Positions 10,374 to 19,593 of a stretch of 21,810 bases of DNA are shown piece after piece. The notes under the pieces were generated by a model, which ran no database searches, had not been told where the DNA came from, and was given only the letters and a program-made list of their open reading frames with translations. Position 1 is the stretch's first letter. Each line of letters begins with the position of its first letter. The position numbers and the translations under genes were made by a program. The stretch is from positions 1 through 21,810 of the forward strand of contig JAWQRM010000517.1 of assembly GCA_033557675.1 (NCBI GenBank), read 5' to 3'. The stretch comes from Coptodactyla brooksi. Its lineage: Eukaryota > Arthropoda > Insecta > Coleoptera > Scarabaeidae.

Positions 10374-10679
10374 TTACAGTAAACAGGCAAGTGAAATTAC
10401 CAAATGTATACAGACAAAATTAGTACAAGAAATTTCACGAAAACCGTTCTCCTCGTAGATTACACTCCGTGCTTCCTCGTATTCCACGGACAGCGATCGT
10501 AATCGACGTCTCGACTCGCCTACACGTTGATGTACGTGATCTCGAGGTTGATGGGATGACCACGTCCCTCGTCTACGGGTAACGAAGCTTGATGGGGTGA
10601 CGACAGACTCAAAAAAGTGAACGTAGTACACAATGTCGCCAAAGAGTACAGTGACTAGAAAGGTATAAAGGTACCGCAA
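10374..10679 (-). CDS. Hypothetical 101-aa ORF in the LINE-splitting insert
   Basis: A minus-strand frame starts at ATG 10679. It begins with a hydrophobic segment (LYTFLVTVLFGDIVYYVHFF), has an Arg-rich middle (TRRRGTWSSHQPRDHVHQR, then ESRRRLRSLSVEYEEAR) and ends with a hydrophobic tail. The DNA is markedly richer in G+C and CpG than its surroundings, which argues for some past constraint or a different origin. The stop overlaps a GTAAGT donor-like sequence (10372-10377), so the frame could be an exon rather than a complete gene. No family is recognised. A chance ORF remains quite possible. Confidence 0.25.
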   Translation of the reverse strand: MRYLYTFLVTVLFGDIVYYVHFFESVVTPSSFVTRRRGTWSSHQPRDHVHQRVGESRRRLRSLSVEYEEARSVIYEENGFREISCTNFVCIHLVISLACLL

Positions 10680-11059
10680 AAAATGTGCTCTAAAGATGTA
10701 TGCCTCAAAAAGAGGATACTCCTAACTGGACTTAAGGAAAAATACAAAAACGACACTTAGGGCAAAAATATATCTGAAATCCTACAGAAATAACAATCAT
10801 CTCCCTTCCACATACCTTACGAAATTAATCGGTCCTTTGTAATGGTCAATGCAGAAAGAATAAAATCCGATACACGATCGATAGAACGTCGCCAACATCC
10901 CTCTGGATTCAAATATCAAAATCCCAACAATATCAAATGACGACATACAAAATCCCACTTACGCAGCCTTCTTTATATCTGGATAACGATGTCAGCAACA
11001 GCCAAGATCACGCTACGGTATCTGAGGCAGGAAAGAGAGTTTCCACAAGGAAAATTCTG

Positions 11060-11067
11060 CTTATATA
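11060..11067 (-). promoter_or_regulatory. Possible TATA box in the insert
   Basis: The minus strand reads CCGGGTATATAAGCAG, a good TATA-box match in moderately GC-rich surroundings and about 380 bp upstream of the ATG at 10679. Transcription would start near 11035 and run toward the higher-GC ORF. In AT-rich DNA such motifs arise by chance, so only the context (upstream of the ORF and of a primer-binding-like string) supports it. Confidence 0.3.
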
Positions 11068-11137
11068 CCCGGAAAACAAGAAGTGATATATCCAATCTAA
11101 ACACCCACTGAGGAGATAAAATTCCGTAGATTTTTTT

Positions 11138-11487
11138 TTATGTTTAGTGGCAATACGAAAACAATGATGGTGTAATTTTATGTTGATACTAATTATAACC
11201 GACTATGAAACAGAAACAGATATTTTATGACAATACAGAAGCAGTGATAAGTATACATATGTAATTTCACTTCTAAAGTTTTATTTATAATCACTTGCGT
11301 ACATTGTCAATCATCAACACATTGGTTTGCAAAGACGTAAAATAGTAATTCATATTTACGACATGACCAATTACGCACGACCTTTCTTGGCTGTTCCTGT
11401 TTGTATGTATAATATTCCTTTTCTATGTTCTAATATAACAAACAATTTTTAACTTAAATACAATGCGACATTAAATTTTATTCAAAG
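11138..11487 (+). repeat. Lone pogo-like arm (solo right end)
   Basis: This 350-bp block aligns closely and co-linearly with 5050-5397, the inner part of the right arm of the pogo-like element. Identity by eye is well over 85%, higher than that between the element's own two arms. No transposase sequence accompanies it. On the left the match starts at a run of T residues; on the right it ends at TTCAAA, the same place where the full element changes character. It lies within the insert that splits LINE A. Confidence 0.85.
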
Positions 11488-11828
11488 ATGAATCAAGCCA
11501 ATAGACTGCAAAAGGACAAGAGAATTACCCGAGAAGAAACAAATATGAGTAAGAACAACATTCGAATTCATAAATCTCTAAACCAGTGTCCAATTAAAGT
11601 AAGACAATAAAATGATCTACAGCGCCAATCAATTGTGCGTGACGTTAGCAAGAAAACAGAAAACTACAACTGACACCTCAAGCCTTGTTGAGAAAACGAA
11701 CACTAGATGTCTACACGACTACCACGCCTAACGAAAAATACCAAACCTAAACAGAAGTTGACACGTAAAGACTCGAAACTGCCGAGAAAACGAAGTCGCT
11801 TGAAATGGAACCGTTTCATTTTGAGGAC

Positions 11829-12420
11829 ACGCATTCTAGCATATGTCCGACTATGGATCAGACTGTGATTTTTAGTGACTTTAATGTCAACTTATTATTG
11901 AATGACGCAGATTCCTATGATCTTTTGATGGCACTGAAATCCTTGACCCTTAATCAGATTGTGTTAGGGTCTCTTCTTCGCAGTCTCTTCTTGATCAGGT
12001 TGTTGTCTCCTTTAAATTATTGCTAGTGGATGTGGGTGTGTTGGATCTTGGATTCTCGGACCATACAATTGCGTGTTCCAGCTTAGCAATTAGTGGGGTA
12101 AAGCCTGAGCCGAGGAGTTGGTCCTTCAGGTTTGATGTGGATTTAATGAACGATTTGATGTGGTGGGGAGCTTGCCAAATGATTAATGACAAGGTTAGAT
12201 ACTTTAGCGGTATTTTTACTTCGCATTAAGATGTCTTTGCTCCCATTATAACTAAGACTGTGAAAAAGTGCCCATGTCCGTGGATTACTCATAACATTAA
12301 AGATGTTTGCAGAAGATTTAAGAAATTTGGGCAGCTACATTTTCAGTATTACAAACAACTCCGTAATACGGTAACTTAGGCTATTGGTGCCAGGAGAAGA
12401 GCATACTTTACATTAGGTGG
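11829..12420 (+). pseudogene. LINE A ORF2 endonuclease, C-terminal half, and linker
   Basis: Coding similarity resumes after GAC 11826-11828 with THSSICPTMDQ, TVIFSDFNVNLLLND (the 'GDFN' motif with Gly changed to Ser), LMALKSLTLNQIV, then after a frameshift near 11970-11990 SLLDQVVVSFKLL, VDVGVLDLGFSDH (the conserved SDH at about 12055-12063) and FRFDVDLMNDLMW. After an in-frame TAA (12227-12229) it reads DVFAPIITKTVKKCPCPWIT, then FQYYKQLRNTVT, a stop, and AIGARRRAYF. These are the endonuclease C-terminus and the linker that precedes the reverse transcriptase in Jockey/CR1-type LINEs. No reverse transcriptase follows. The sequence runs head-on into LINE B near 12430-12490. Confidence 0.8.
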
Positions 12421-12489
12421 ATGTGTCGTGTGAAAAGTATGCAACAGAAAATTAATGGTGACCTGGCTTACTATAATAGTAATAACAAG

Positions 12490-13540
12490 GTTGCCAATGA
12501 CGAGATACTTAATTACCTTCCCATTTTTGTCCTTGATCTGTTTTATCAGTGCAATTTTAAAAAACAGTTTTTCGTTTTCTTTGCAGCTTCTTTCTATAAG
12601 CCTTCCAAAATCGTACCACTGCTCTCTTCTGGCTATCTGGATGATTTCCTTAATTTTCTTCCTTTGCAGTTGATATTTTCCAAGTTATCTTTGTTTCTGT
12701 TATTTAAGTAAAGCTTCCACTTCTACTTCTTATCTTTCACTTCCTTCTTTATTATGTTTTACTATTGTTCTAACAAATCCATATGTTGCTACTAATACCA
12801 TTATAAGTGTGTTTTTAATAGTCGTCGAACGCGCTTTATCTGCTTTTTGTAGTTTTGTGCTATTACTATATTATATGTTTTCCGTTTCTACTTATCATTT
12901 CTTTTGTGTACTTATGTATTCCTTTGTGGGTAAAGATAAATAATGAATACGTTATTGTTATTCATTTACTATACACAAGTCGATGAATCTAATTCCATTA
13001 TTATTACATTCTTCTTCTCCTCTTCATTCCGATCCATTACTCTTTCCATCCCCCATATTCTTGTTTTCCATTCATACGTTAAAATCGTCTACCATAATCG
13101 TTGGTTCTCACTTTCTCAATAACATAATTCATCTCCCAATTTAATCCCTTCGTGTGATTGTTTGCATCTTTATTTGGTGCGAAGACAATATTGTAATATT
13201 GTCTGTATTTACTCTCCATCCAAACTGTTTATTTTATTAACCAACTCCTTAACGAAACACCCTACCTCGTTCCTGCATGCTCACTGTTACCTACTCCAAT
13301 GTATAACATTACTTGGTCCTTTAATGTTTGCATTCCGTTTGCATATTTGATCTCTCAATTTTCTCAACCAGTTCCAGCTCTCTTTCCTTTATATTCCTTG
13401 CATTCCATGTGGAAACCACGACTACCCTTAGGTTTTTGCTTCCATGACCCCACAAGTCGTGTTTTCTCTATTTGTTGCATTTGTGTCTCTGTTGTTAGTC
13501 TTCTTCCCTGTTGTCAAAGTAGTCATTTTCTACACAAAAC
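12490..13540 (-). pseudogene. LINE B ORF2 endonuclease and linker, decayed
   Basis: On the minus strand ORF2 of a second LINE begins near 13540 with VMEAKT and KNLRVVVSTWNARNIKEREL, where the endonuclease 'SWNVRG' start motif is expected. Later pieces read YRQYYNIVFAPNKD and MELDSS, then GIRFIDLCIVNE (about 13000-12965, cf. 'GxxLxDFCxxN') and FIFTHKGIHKYT, EMISRNGKHII (about 12940-12880, cf. 'NTFFxHKxIHKYTW' and 'RSIIDYI'). The linker is present as IIQIARREQWYDFGRLIERS, then ENEKLFFKIALIKQIKDKNG (about 12670-12510). Stops and frameshifts are frequent. The reverse transcriptase is absent because similarity ends at the junction with LINE A. The catalytic residues cannot all be located. Confidence 0.75.
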
Positions 13541-13651
13541 CTTCTGTTCCCGAGCATGTGCATATTTCTCATTATCTGCAACTTCTGTTCCCAATCCTTC
13601 AATTCATCTACTGCCATTATCATACTCTTCCTGCTATTAATCGTATAAGCT

Positions 13652-14059
13652 TTATTTATAACTGGTTCCAACTTGAGCGCCTCGTTTGGGACCCTTGATT
13701 ACCGTATTATTTCTTCGTTCCAATTTCTTTCCTTTTTCTAGCTCCTCTTCAAGTATTTCTATCCTGTGGTGTATTATTCGCTTTTCTTCTTCCCACTGCC
13801 TTTCTTTTTCTTGTAATTCAGCCTGGAGTTTCCAAACCAATACATTACTCTGTTTCATACACTCCTTTATTTCCTATTTATTAACTTCCATTTCTTCTTT
13901 TATGTCTCTTCTCATTTCTTCTATCAACGTTTTAATCTTCTCCTCATTCGAGTCTTTCTTTTCTTCCTTTTCGCTTTTAATTGGGGTACACTACAAAATA
14001 TTACTTTTGTTTAAAACCTCCGATTCTTTCTTTTTCCTTTCTCTGCACTTTTCGCTCAT
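13652..14059 (-). pseudogene. LINE B ORF1 (coiled coil), two in-frame stops
   Basis: One frame from ATG 14059 to a TAA at 13652-13654 carries only two internal stops, both TAG. It reads MSEKCRERKKKESEVL, KIKTLIEEMRRDIKEEME and MKQSNVLVWKLQAELQEKER, then IIHHRIEILEEELEKGKKLE, and ends at RRNNTVIKGP. The Lys/Glu-rich heptads followed by 'RRNNxVIKG' match the ORF1 coiled coil and start of the RRM-like domain of insect LINEs whose ORF2 is that annotated here downstream. In an active element it would coat LINE RNA. The rest of the RRM-like domain (13640-13545) is scrambled. Confidence 0.75.
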
Positions 14060-14521
14060 TAATTTACAATTCAGAATGAATTACCTTATCTCTGCAACGC
14101 CTCTTGGAGTTGTAGAGTCCCATTTAAAAGATACAGTCCTTTTGGATACTTTTGACCTCTATCTGTCAATTTGTAATATGCAATTTCATTTTCGGAAAAA
14201 AAGAAGCTTATTTGACTTGAATAGAAATTGATTTTCGTAGTAAGGCAGTATTGAAGGTTCGGTTGATAATGAGTTCTTTTTCCCCTAATTTTTTTTTTCA
14301 TTTCTAGGATAAGTTCAGGTGTGTTTGTGTGCAAGCCAGGTGTATTCAACTGATGTTTGCTTTTAAAATCAAATCATTCATCGTTGATCTGAATTTCTTG
14401 GTATATGGATTTAAGCTATATTATGTATCTATAATTCACTTAATTTAAAAAAGTTAGAAAAAATTTGATAGTTTTTAATGGCACACACTTGCCTAGGTTT
14501 TCTCTACGACGCTGAAAATGC
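14060..14521. other. Probable LINE B 5' UTR and unassigned flank
   Basis: This lies upstream of the LINE B ORF1 start on the minus strand. An open minus-strand frame (14086-14349) has no recognisable similarity. Part of the stretch is probably 5' untranslated LINE sequence, but the element boundary is not visible. Confidence 0.4.
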
Positions 14522-14975
14522 ACAAATTTCTTCCTCTATGCACCATTTGTTTAACGTCACGGTTAGTTGTTTATACATTTATAAATTCTGTTCCTTGCGA
14601 CGTGTTAGTGTAGTACGTGCCAATTTACTAGATCTGTGATACATATGATTTATGAATTTGCTGGCGTTGGATAATTAATTATATTTTTACTAGGTTACAG
14701 CAGTTATGAGCATAACGGAAAGATGTTTTCAGTAAAAACCTAGACTTTATGCATACACATATGCTGGTACAGGCGCGTTTTCACGCACAGCTTCAGGTTA
14801 CACTTAGTGCTTTCCAATTGGTATGCATATTTTACCGTGGTCTTAGCATGAACACGTGGTAATTTATGTTTCTCGTATTCCACTGTCACAAACATGGAAG
14901 CGGTAAAGTAGATGTCGATGAAATCAATTTCATTAATTTTTGCAGGGATTCTGAGGACGTGAATTGCATCTTTTC
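14522..14975 (+). repeat. Interspersed repeat R, copy 2
   Basis: This is a direct counterpart of 2340-2785, with the same order of landmarks. After about 14975 the two copies diverge: copy 1 runs into the pogo-like arm, copy 2 into the 3' flank of the piggyBac relic. Identity is about three quarters by eye. No protein is recognised. Confidence 0.75.
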
Positions 14976-15346
14976 ATGTCAAGTACACGCAAGCATCACA
15001 TACACATAAGGTAATAGATACGTTTTAAGAAAGTGAATTAACGAAATTGTAGAAATATTTGTTGTTTCAGCTATACAAGACCTCACTAAATAATAGTAAA
15101 CACTTTATCACATTAATCTTTTATTAAATTTCTTTTCTGTAAAAAAATAGGAACCGCTACATAAAACTAACATTAGAACCGCCCGATATTAAATCTACCT
15201 ATAACCGCTATAGGCAATAAATGCATTTTATGTGTAAACTGTCAACATTTAATGAGGTAATGAGGTAACAACGTTATCAGTGTTAACGTTGTAATTTACA
15301 TAAACGTGAACATAATAATTCATTTATTACGTAATACAGGACATGG
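14976..15346. other. Downstream flank of piggyBac relic
   Basis: No coding similarity was found. The 3' end of the piggyBac element should fall here, but no terminal inverted repeat next to a TTAA could be matched to the other side. TTAA occurs at several places, for example in GTGAATTAACG and GTGTTAACG, so the boundary is undecided. Confidence 0.4.
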
Positions 15347-16626
15347 TTATATTCGTCCATTCAGCTCTCTACAGTCTCTACAGTTGGAACAAATAACTGT
15401 CTTCATTATGCTTTCAACGCATTTTCCACAAACGTATTTTTTACATTTGCAACATATTAACAGACGATTTGTTTTTAGTGCATCGTTTGGTTTGACACTA
15501 GTATCACTTCTTAAATTCTGGTCGGTAACTTGTTTCTAGATCCCCACTTGCTCTTAGCTGAGATTTATTCTTTGAATCCACGTGCGCCTTTCTCATTTCT
15601 ACTACCAGTTTCAAAATAAGATCTCGCCTTGTTATTTTATTGCCTGTGACTTCTTTGTAAATGTATCATGCGTTGAATGTGGTATTTGGTCCAAAATATC
15701 CACACCAAGCTTTGTTTCGCTGGAATACAATACCGATTCAGGCTCTTTTTTCTGCGCTGTTGTCAGTTGCAAAAGTTGGATGAAGTGTGTTAGTTTCATC
15801 ATGTTTCATAAATGCAATGGAATATAATTCAGATTTCAAATTCTGTATAGAAATAGGTAGTTCATTCCGTGTTCGATTCACTGTCCCTACTAGTGTTCTA
15901 TCTTTTGCTGCTAGAGTTTTTGTCAAATTCAGGCTGGTAAGAGATTTGTCTCCAGTAACATTTCTACCCATGTTTATAAATGATTCCATTAGTCTCATTA
16001 TAATATATTCAGAAAGTGAGTGATTGTTGGGACGCCTATCGTCTTTTCGTCAATAAGGAAAACCATTTAGAAGATGCTTGTGTATGTGTATCTACAGTTG
16101 GACAAAATTTAATACCAACTTTGTCCGGCTTACTAGCCATATATTGCATAAATCGGCACCTTATTTTAGTTGGAAACAGCTGTTCATCTGTTGTAATGCT
16201 GTTCATCTGATGTAGCAAAGTTTACAATTGGCAATAAAACTATCTTATATGCTAGTATGTCCCCATACAGTAGACCTTAAACTGTCAACTTCTGATGTAT
16301 GTACTCCATGAGCACCTCGAACTAATAATATTACTACAAAAACATTAAGTTCTTGCAAAGATAGCGACTAATTTTTATTATCTTCCTGTTTTACTTCAGT
16401 TTTCATTGTTGAATATGTTGAAGCATTGTGTCATTTATGAATAAACGAAATGCGCCTAGCACGCATTTGTCTGTCTTGGATTTTGTGTATCTTTACTGCA
16501 TGACCGCAGCGTTTCATTGTCACTGGTATCTTGTTCACTCGTAGATTCTTCACTCGTTACATTTTCAACTGGAATATATTCATCACTTGCACAGCTTTCA
16601 ATATAATTTGCTCCCTCAGGTTCCAT
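15347..16626 (-). pseudogene. piggyBac-like (PGBD4-type) transposase, decayed
   Basis: From ATG 16626 the minus strand encodes an acidic N-terminus (MEPEGANYIESCASDEYIPV, then SEESTSEQDTSDNE). After breaks come LSLQELNVFVVILLVRGAHG (the 'LxAFIGILLLRGxH' region), ITTDEQLFPTKIRC, YMASKPDKVGIKF, then TVDTHTQ (first Asp), RRPNNHSLSEYIIMRLMESF, GRNVTGDKSLTSL (second Asp), TLVGTVNRTRNELP and KLGVDILDQI (third Asp). A C-terminal Cys-rich tail, LLICCKCKKYVCGKCVES and CSNCRDC, ends at TAA 15347-15349. The three Asp match those expected of piggyBac transposases, which excise at TTAA. A deletion of some tens of residues lies between WGHTSI and the DEQL motif (about 16200-16250), and several frameshifts and stops make it inactive. 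Confidence 0.88.
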
Positions 16627-17408
16627 TCAGATAAGTATTCGAATTCCTCAAGATCAGCTGAAGCTGATTGCTGAGTAAAATTACGAGACGAAATTTTGTG
16701 TACATATTCGGATAATCGAAACAAAACTAAAGTCCAGACCTAATGTTCTTGTTATTTACAGGAAAAACTTACGCCCGACGCAGCTTGGGCAACAAACTGT
16801 ATTAAACTATTTTAATGTATGTAATACAAAACATAGACTAGGTAGATACTATAGATTTTTTTTTGTGATGGTCTGAGTGACGTGAATCTATCCCGGGATG
16901 GCGCCACTTCATCAGATCTCTTTAATCTCTTCTTTAATATATGTAGAAGATTGGCCGATTGAATAACATTAGTGCTTTCGAAATTATCTGCCCTAACTAA
17001 CATTATATTAGGCACAAGATGGGAAGTACAACTATACGTTTTAAAGAATATATTTATAACAATAATTCACCAGTGCAGAAACATAAATATATCATACAGA
17101 CAAGACGTGAAATCAAAGTTAATAATGTAGGTTTAATTTTCAAGAATATTATACACATAAAGCTAGGAATCCTTGAAGATATGAGGACTTTTAAACAATA
17201 TTTGTATTCCATTAACCTCACATTATGTGAAATAGTGTAAACAAAAATATCTATTAATTGGTATTCTAAAATTATTTAATAGATTATACAGCAAACTGAA
17301 TAAAATTTAGGACCTTTGTGTTCCTGACCTTATTTTCTTTATTTTACAATTTGACGGATTGTATATGTTAATTAAAACTGTATTTTGGATATAATATACT
17401 ATAGGAAC
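16627..17408. other. Unassigned spacer upstream of piggyBac relic
   Basis: No protein family is recognised. Two open frames are visible (16812-17015 minus, 17019-17240 plus). The second is lysine- and isoleucine-rich and unlike anything known to me. The minus strand near 16780-16800 reads GTTTGTTGCCCAAGCTGCGT after a TTAA, a possible piggyBac terminus that could not be matched at the other end. Confidence 0.45.
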
Positions 17409-17456
17409 TGATGATAATAATGCATAGTTTCGGGATTCAACTATGCTCTTCATCAG
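17409..17456. repeat. Nested hairpin next to the foldback element
   Basis: An outer stem CTGATGA (17409-17415) pairs with TCATCAG (17450-17456). Inside it GCATAGTT (17422-17429) pairs with AACTATGC (17439-17446) around a 9-nt loop. It lies about 20 bp outside the left end of the foldback repeat and may mark the end of another element. Confidence 0.7.
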
Positions 17457-17478
17457 GCTAATATCCTAATTGTAATAG

Positions 17479-18565
17479 TAGATATTGTTGAAAATAATAC
17501 TCTTCTGGTTTATTACTTAATTTTTACTTAGCTTGACTGGTTTCAGCTTTTTGGGGCCATCCACAGAAGCTTGAGTAAGGTTCATAATGTCGTGTTAGTT
17601 GTATATCTATACAATTTATTACTATTATTGTTATTATAATTTTTGTGAGAGTTGTTATGTGTTCTGGTATGCGTGGATGTAATATTATAGGTTTTTTAAT
17701 AAATAATTAGTTTTGATTACAAATCAGAGTTGGGAATTTCCGCTGGTTAATTTTATGACATTGTTACTAACTGGAATAAAATTGTGGATATAGATGTGTT
17801 TGGTTTATGGATTATCTGTTTATGTTAGCTAGATTATATAACTTTATTGTCTGTTAGTGGTAGTTTCTATTATAAGAGTTTTGGTGAGATGTCGTCCGTT
17901 AATATGGGCTATTAGGTTCTGTATTGTTTGTGTTGGAGAATGTAACTGAATAGGTTATAGAAATCATCAAAGAAAATCTGCAGTTTACATTTTTCAACAC
18001 AAACAATACAGAACTTATTATTATTATTATAATTATAATACACCAGAGTAATACACGACAACCCAAACAAGAAGATAATAATCTGACGTATAAGGTAAAA
18101 AAGAAAATAAATAAAGAATTTGAGACATCTCACCAAAACTCTTATAATAGGAACTTCCACTAACAGACAATAAAGTTATATTATAATATATTATAATTAT
18201 ATTATAATCTAGCTAATACAAACAGGTAATCCAAAAACTAAACTTTATTCCAGTTACTAATAAAATCATAATATTAACTAGCGGAATTCTCCAACTCTAA
18301 TTTGTAACCAAAACTTAATTATTTATACAAAAACTATAATATTGCATCCACACATACTAGAATACATAACAACTCACTCACAATTACGGGATTATCTCAT
18401 AAAAATTATAATAACAATAATAATAACAAATTGTACAGATATACAACCAACTGACATTATGAACCTTACAGAAACTTCTGAGGATGGCCCTAGAAAGCCG
18501 AAATCGGTCAAGCTAAATAGAAATAAAGTAATAAAACAGAAGAGTATTATTTTCAACAATATCTA
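17479..18565. mobile_element. 1.1-kb foldback (near-palindromic) element
   Basis: The left arm (17479 to about 17946) and the right arm (about 17985-18565) are inverted copies joined by a loop of about 40 bp. Paired landmarks include AGATATTGTTGAAAATAATA at the outer ends, TTATTATTGTTATTATAATT-type tracts, ACTTTATTGTCTGTTAGTGG, TATAAGAGTTTTGGTGAGAT, and GTTCTGTATTGTTTGTGTTG at the loop side. The right arm has about 95 extra bp near 18030-18125 and an AT-rich expansion near 18175-18210. Outer ends are sharp: the flanks beyond TAGATATTG do not match. No transposase is present, so it would be non-autonomous. A TA may be the duplicated target, but this is not certain. The open frames inside it are by-products. 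Confidence 0.85.
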
Positions 18566-19099
18566 TAATTCTTCACACTCGTTATAAGTGGAAACTAAAC
18601 TAACTGTAATATGTTCACTTATACTGTGTATGTGTATGTCAGCAGTTGAGACGTTATTGAAAATCTACAAAAGCATACAAATCACCAGTTGATACCGACT
18701 TACATCGCATCACATACTTGCGCTCTTATGGTGGACGCCAAACCGGGAGGAAAATGTTAAGCTGCATATTTCATACCGGTTTACCCTTGTAATCTAGGTA
18801 GAATCGTTGACAATGTATGACTCCTCGATTGTTTTCCTTTCATGGCGATTGCTATGCTTAATTATTTCGCATTGTTTCGTAACAATCTGTCAGGTGCCGA
18901 ATCTTAGTTTTGTTTAAAGGACCATTGCTAGTTGCAGGATGAAAAACACGTGATTTCCAGGGATTTTTATATAAGAACATTCCAACTATTTTTTCTTACA
19001 ACAATATATTGATATTAAAAGTACATATATTGAACAATATTCAAACGTTTTTTCGTTGAAAAATATTGTAAATTAAGGAAGTTGCGGCCACTTTAAGGA
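18566..19099. other. Unassigned spacer
   Basis: No coding or structural signal was recognised between the foldback element and the hairpin cluster. It includes a mildly GC-richer patch near 18690-18790. Confidence 0.5.
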
Positions 19100-19130
19100 T
19101 GGAGCTATCGTGGTGTACACGATAGCTCCA
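19100..19130. repeat. Perfect 13-bp inverted repeat (hairpin 1)
   Basis: TGGAGCTATCGTG and CACGATAGCTCCA are perfect complements separated by GTGTA. It is the first and most stable-looking member of the hairpin cluster. The flank GCGGCCACTTTAAGGA (19084-19099) recurs nearby as GTGGCCGCATTAAGGA (19236-19251), so the area is built from related modules. Confidence 0.9.
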
Positions 19131-19500
19131 ACTCAAATCATCCGATATCAAAATTCAAAAAGATTCTGTTAGTATATGTATACGTCTTCTTCGTGAACGA
19201 AGAATTTTTTGAAAAAATAATTTTTGAGAAAATGGTGGCCGCATTAAGGAAATGTACGATTTTTCGGGCTCTTAATTTTTTATTATTTTTCAATAAAAAA
19301 AGATTTTCAGTAAAATAAAAAACCGTTCGTTCACGAACTACCCCTTGATACACGGAATAAGCGCGGGAAAGCTTTAGGTCGATTGCTTTAATGGTTTCAG
19401 ACTTTTCTGAAAAATGTAATTTCGAGAAAAACGCGTTTAGAGTGTGCGGTCTAGTTATCAGCAAAGGATAACTTATTTTTTTTTAACTCACGTAGAATGC

Positions 19501-19525
19501 CATTGACAGCATTCTGCTGTCAATG
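19501..19525. repeat. Perfect 11-bp inverted repeat (hairpin 2)
   Basis: CATTGACAGCA and TGCTGTCAATG pair perfectly around a 3-nt TTC loop. It could form a compact hairpin in RNA or a cruciform in DNA. No gene is adjacent. Confidence 0.9.
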
Positions 19526-19593
19526 TCACCTCCAAAGCATCAATTTTCTGCGGTCTACGACGCTATCTGCCCTCTCGTGTACAAAATTAGAAA

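Larger units (their letters stand above)
9631..11825. mobile_element. 2.2-kb insert splitting the LINE A endonuclease
   Basis: LINE A endonuclease coding sequence stops at GAC 9628-9630 and resumes after GAC 11826-11828, in frame on both sides. The block between was therefore inserted, perhaps with a 3-bp target duplication. It has no terminal inverted repeats that can be seen and no recognised protein. Minus-strand features hint at a retroelement or a 5' gene end: a TATATAAG motif at 11060-11067, a TGGCGAC string at 10888-10894 resembling a retroelement primer-binding site, a higher-GC ORF (10374-10679), a GTAAGT donor-like site at 10372-10377, and a purine tract AAGGGGAGGAGG near 9700. A lone arm of the pogo-like element (11138-11487) lies inside it, so that arm arrived later or with it. 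Family is unknown. Confidence 0.65.

Noticed and set aside
13299..14231. Plus-strand frames of 113 and 181 aa
   Set aside because: They are Ser/Phe/Leu-rich shadows opposite the Lys/Glu-rich coding of LINE B on the minus strand.
17409..17456. CTGATGA ... GAAA on the minus strand as a hammerhead ribozyme
   Set aside because: The GAAA falls inside the arm of an 8-bp hairpin, and the CTGATGA is explained by pairing with TCATCAG on the other side. The hammerhead layout is not met.
17912..18587. Frames of 81-82 aa in the foldback element
   Set aside because: Both are AT-driven and lie in the inverted arms. No similarity to any transposase was seen.
19100..19130. Helitron 3'-terminal hairpin
   Set aside because: The hairpin is not followed on either strand by the CTRR end, and no TC-type 5' end or Rep/helicase sequence is visible.
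19138..19464. 108-aa minus-strand frame as a protein gene
   Set aside because: It is Lys/Phe/Ser-rich with no recognisable motif, and lies in the hairpin cluster between simple T- and A-tracts.
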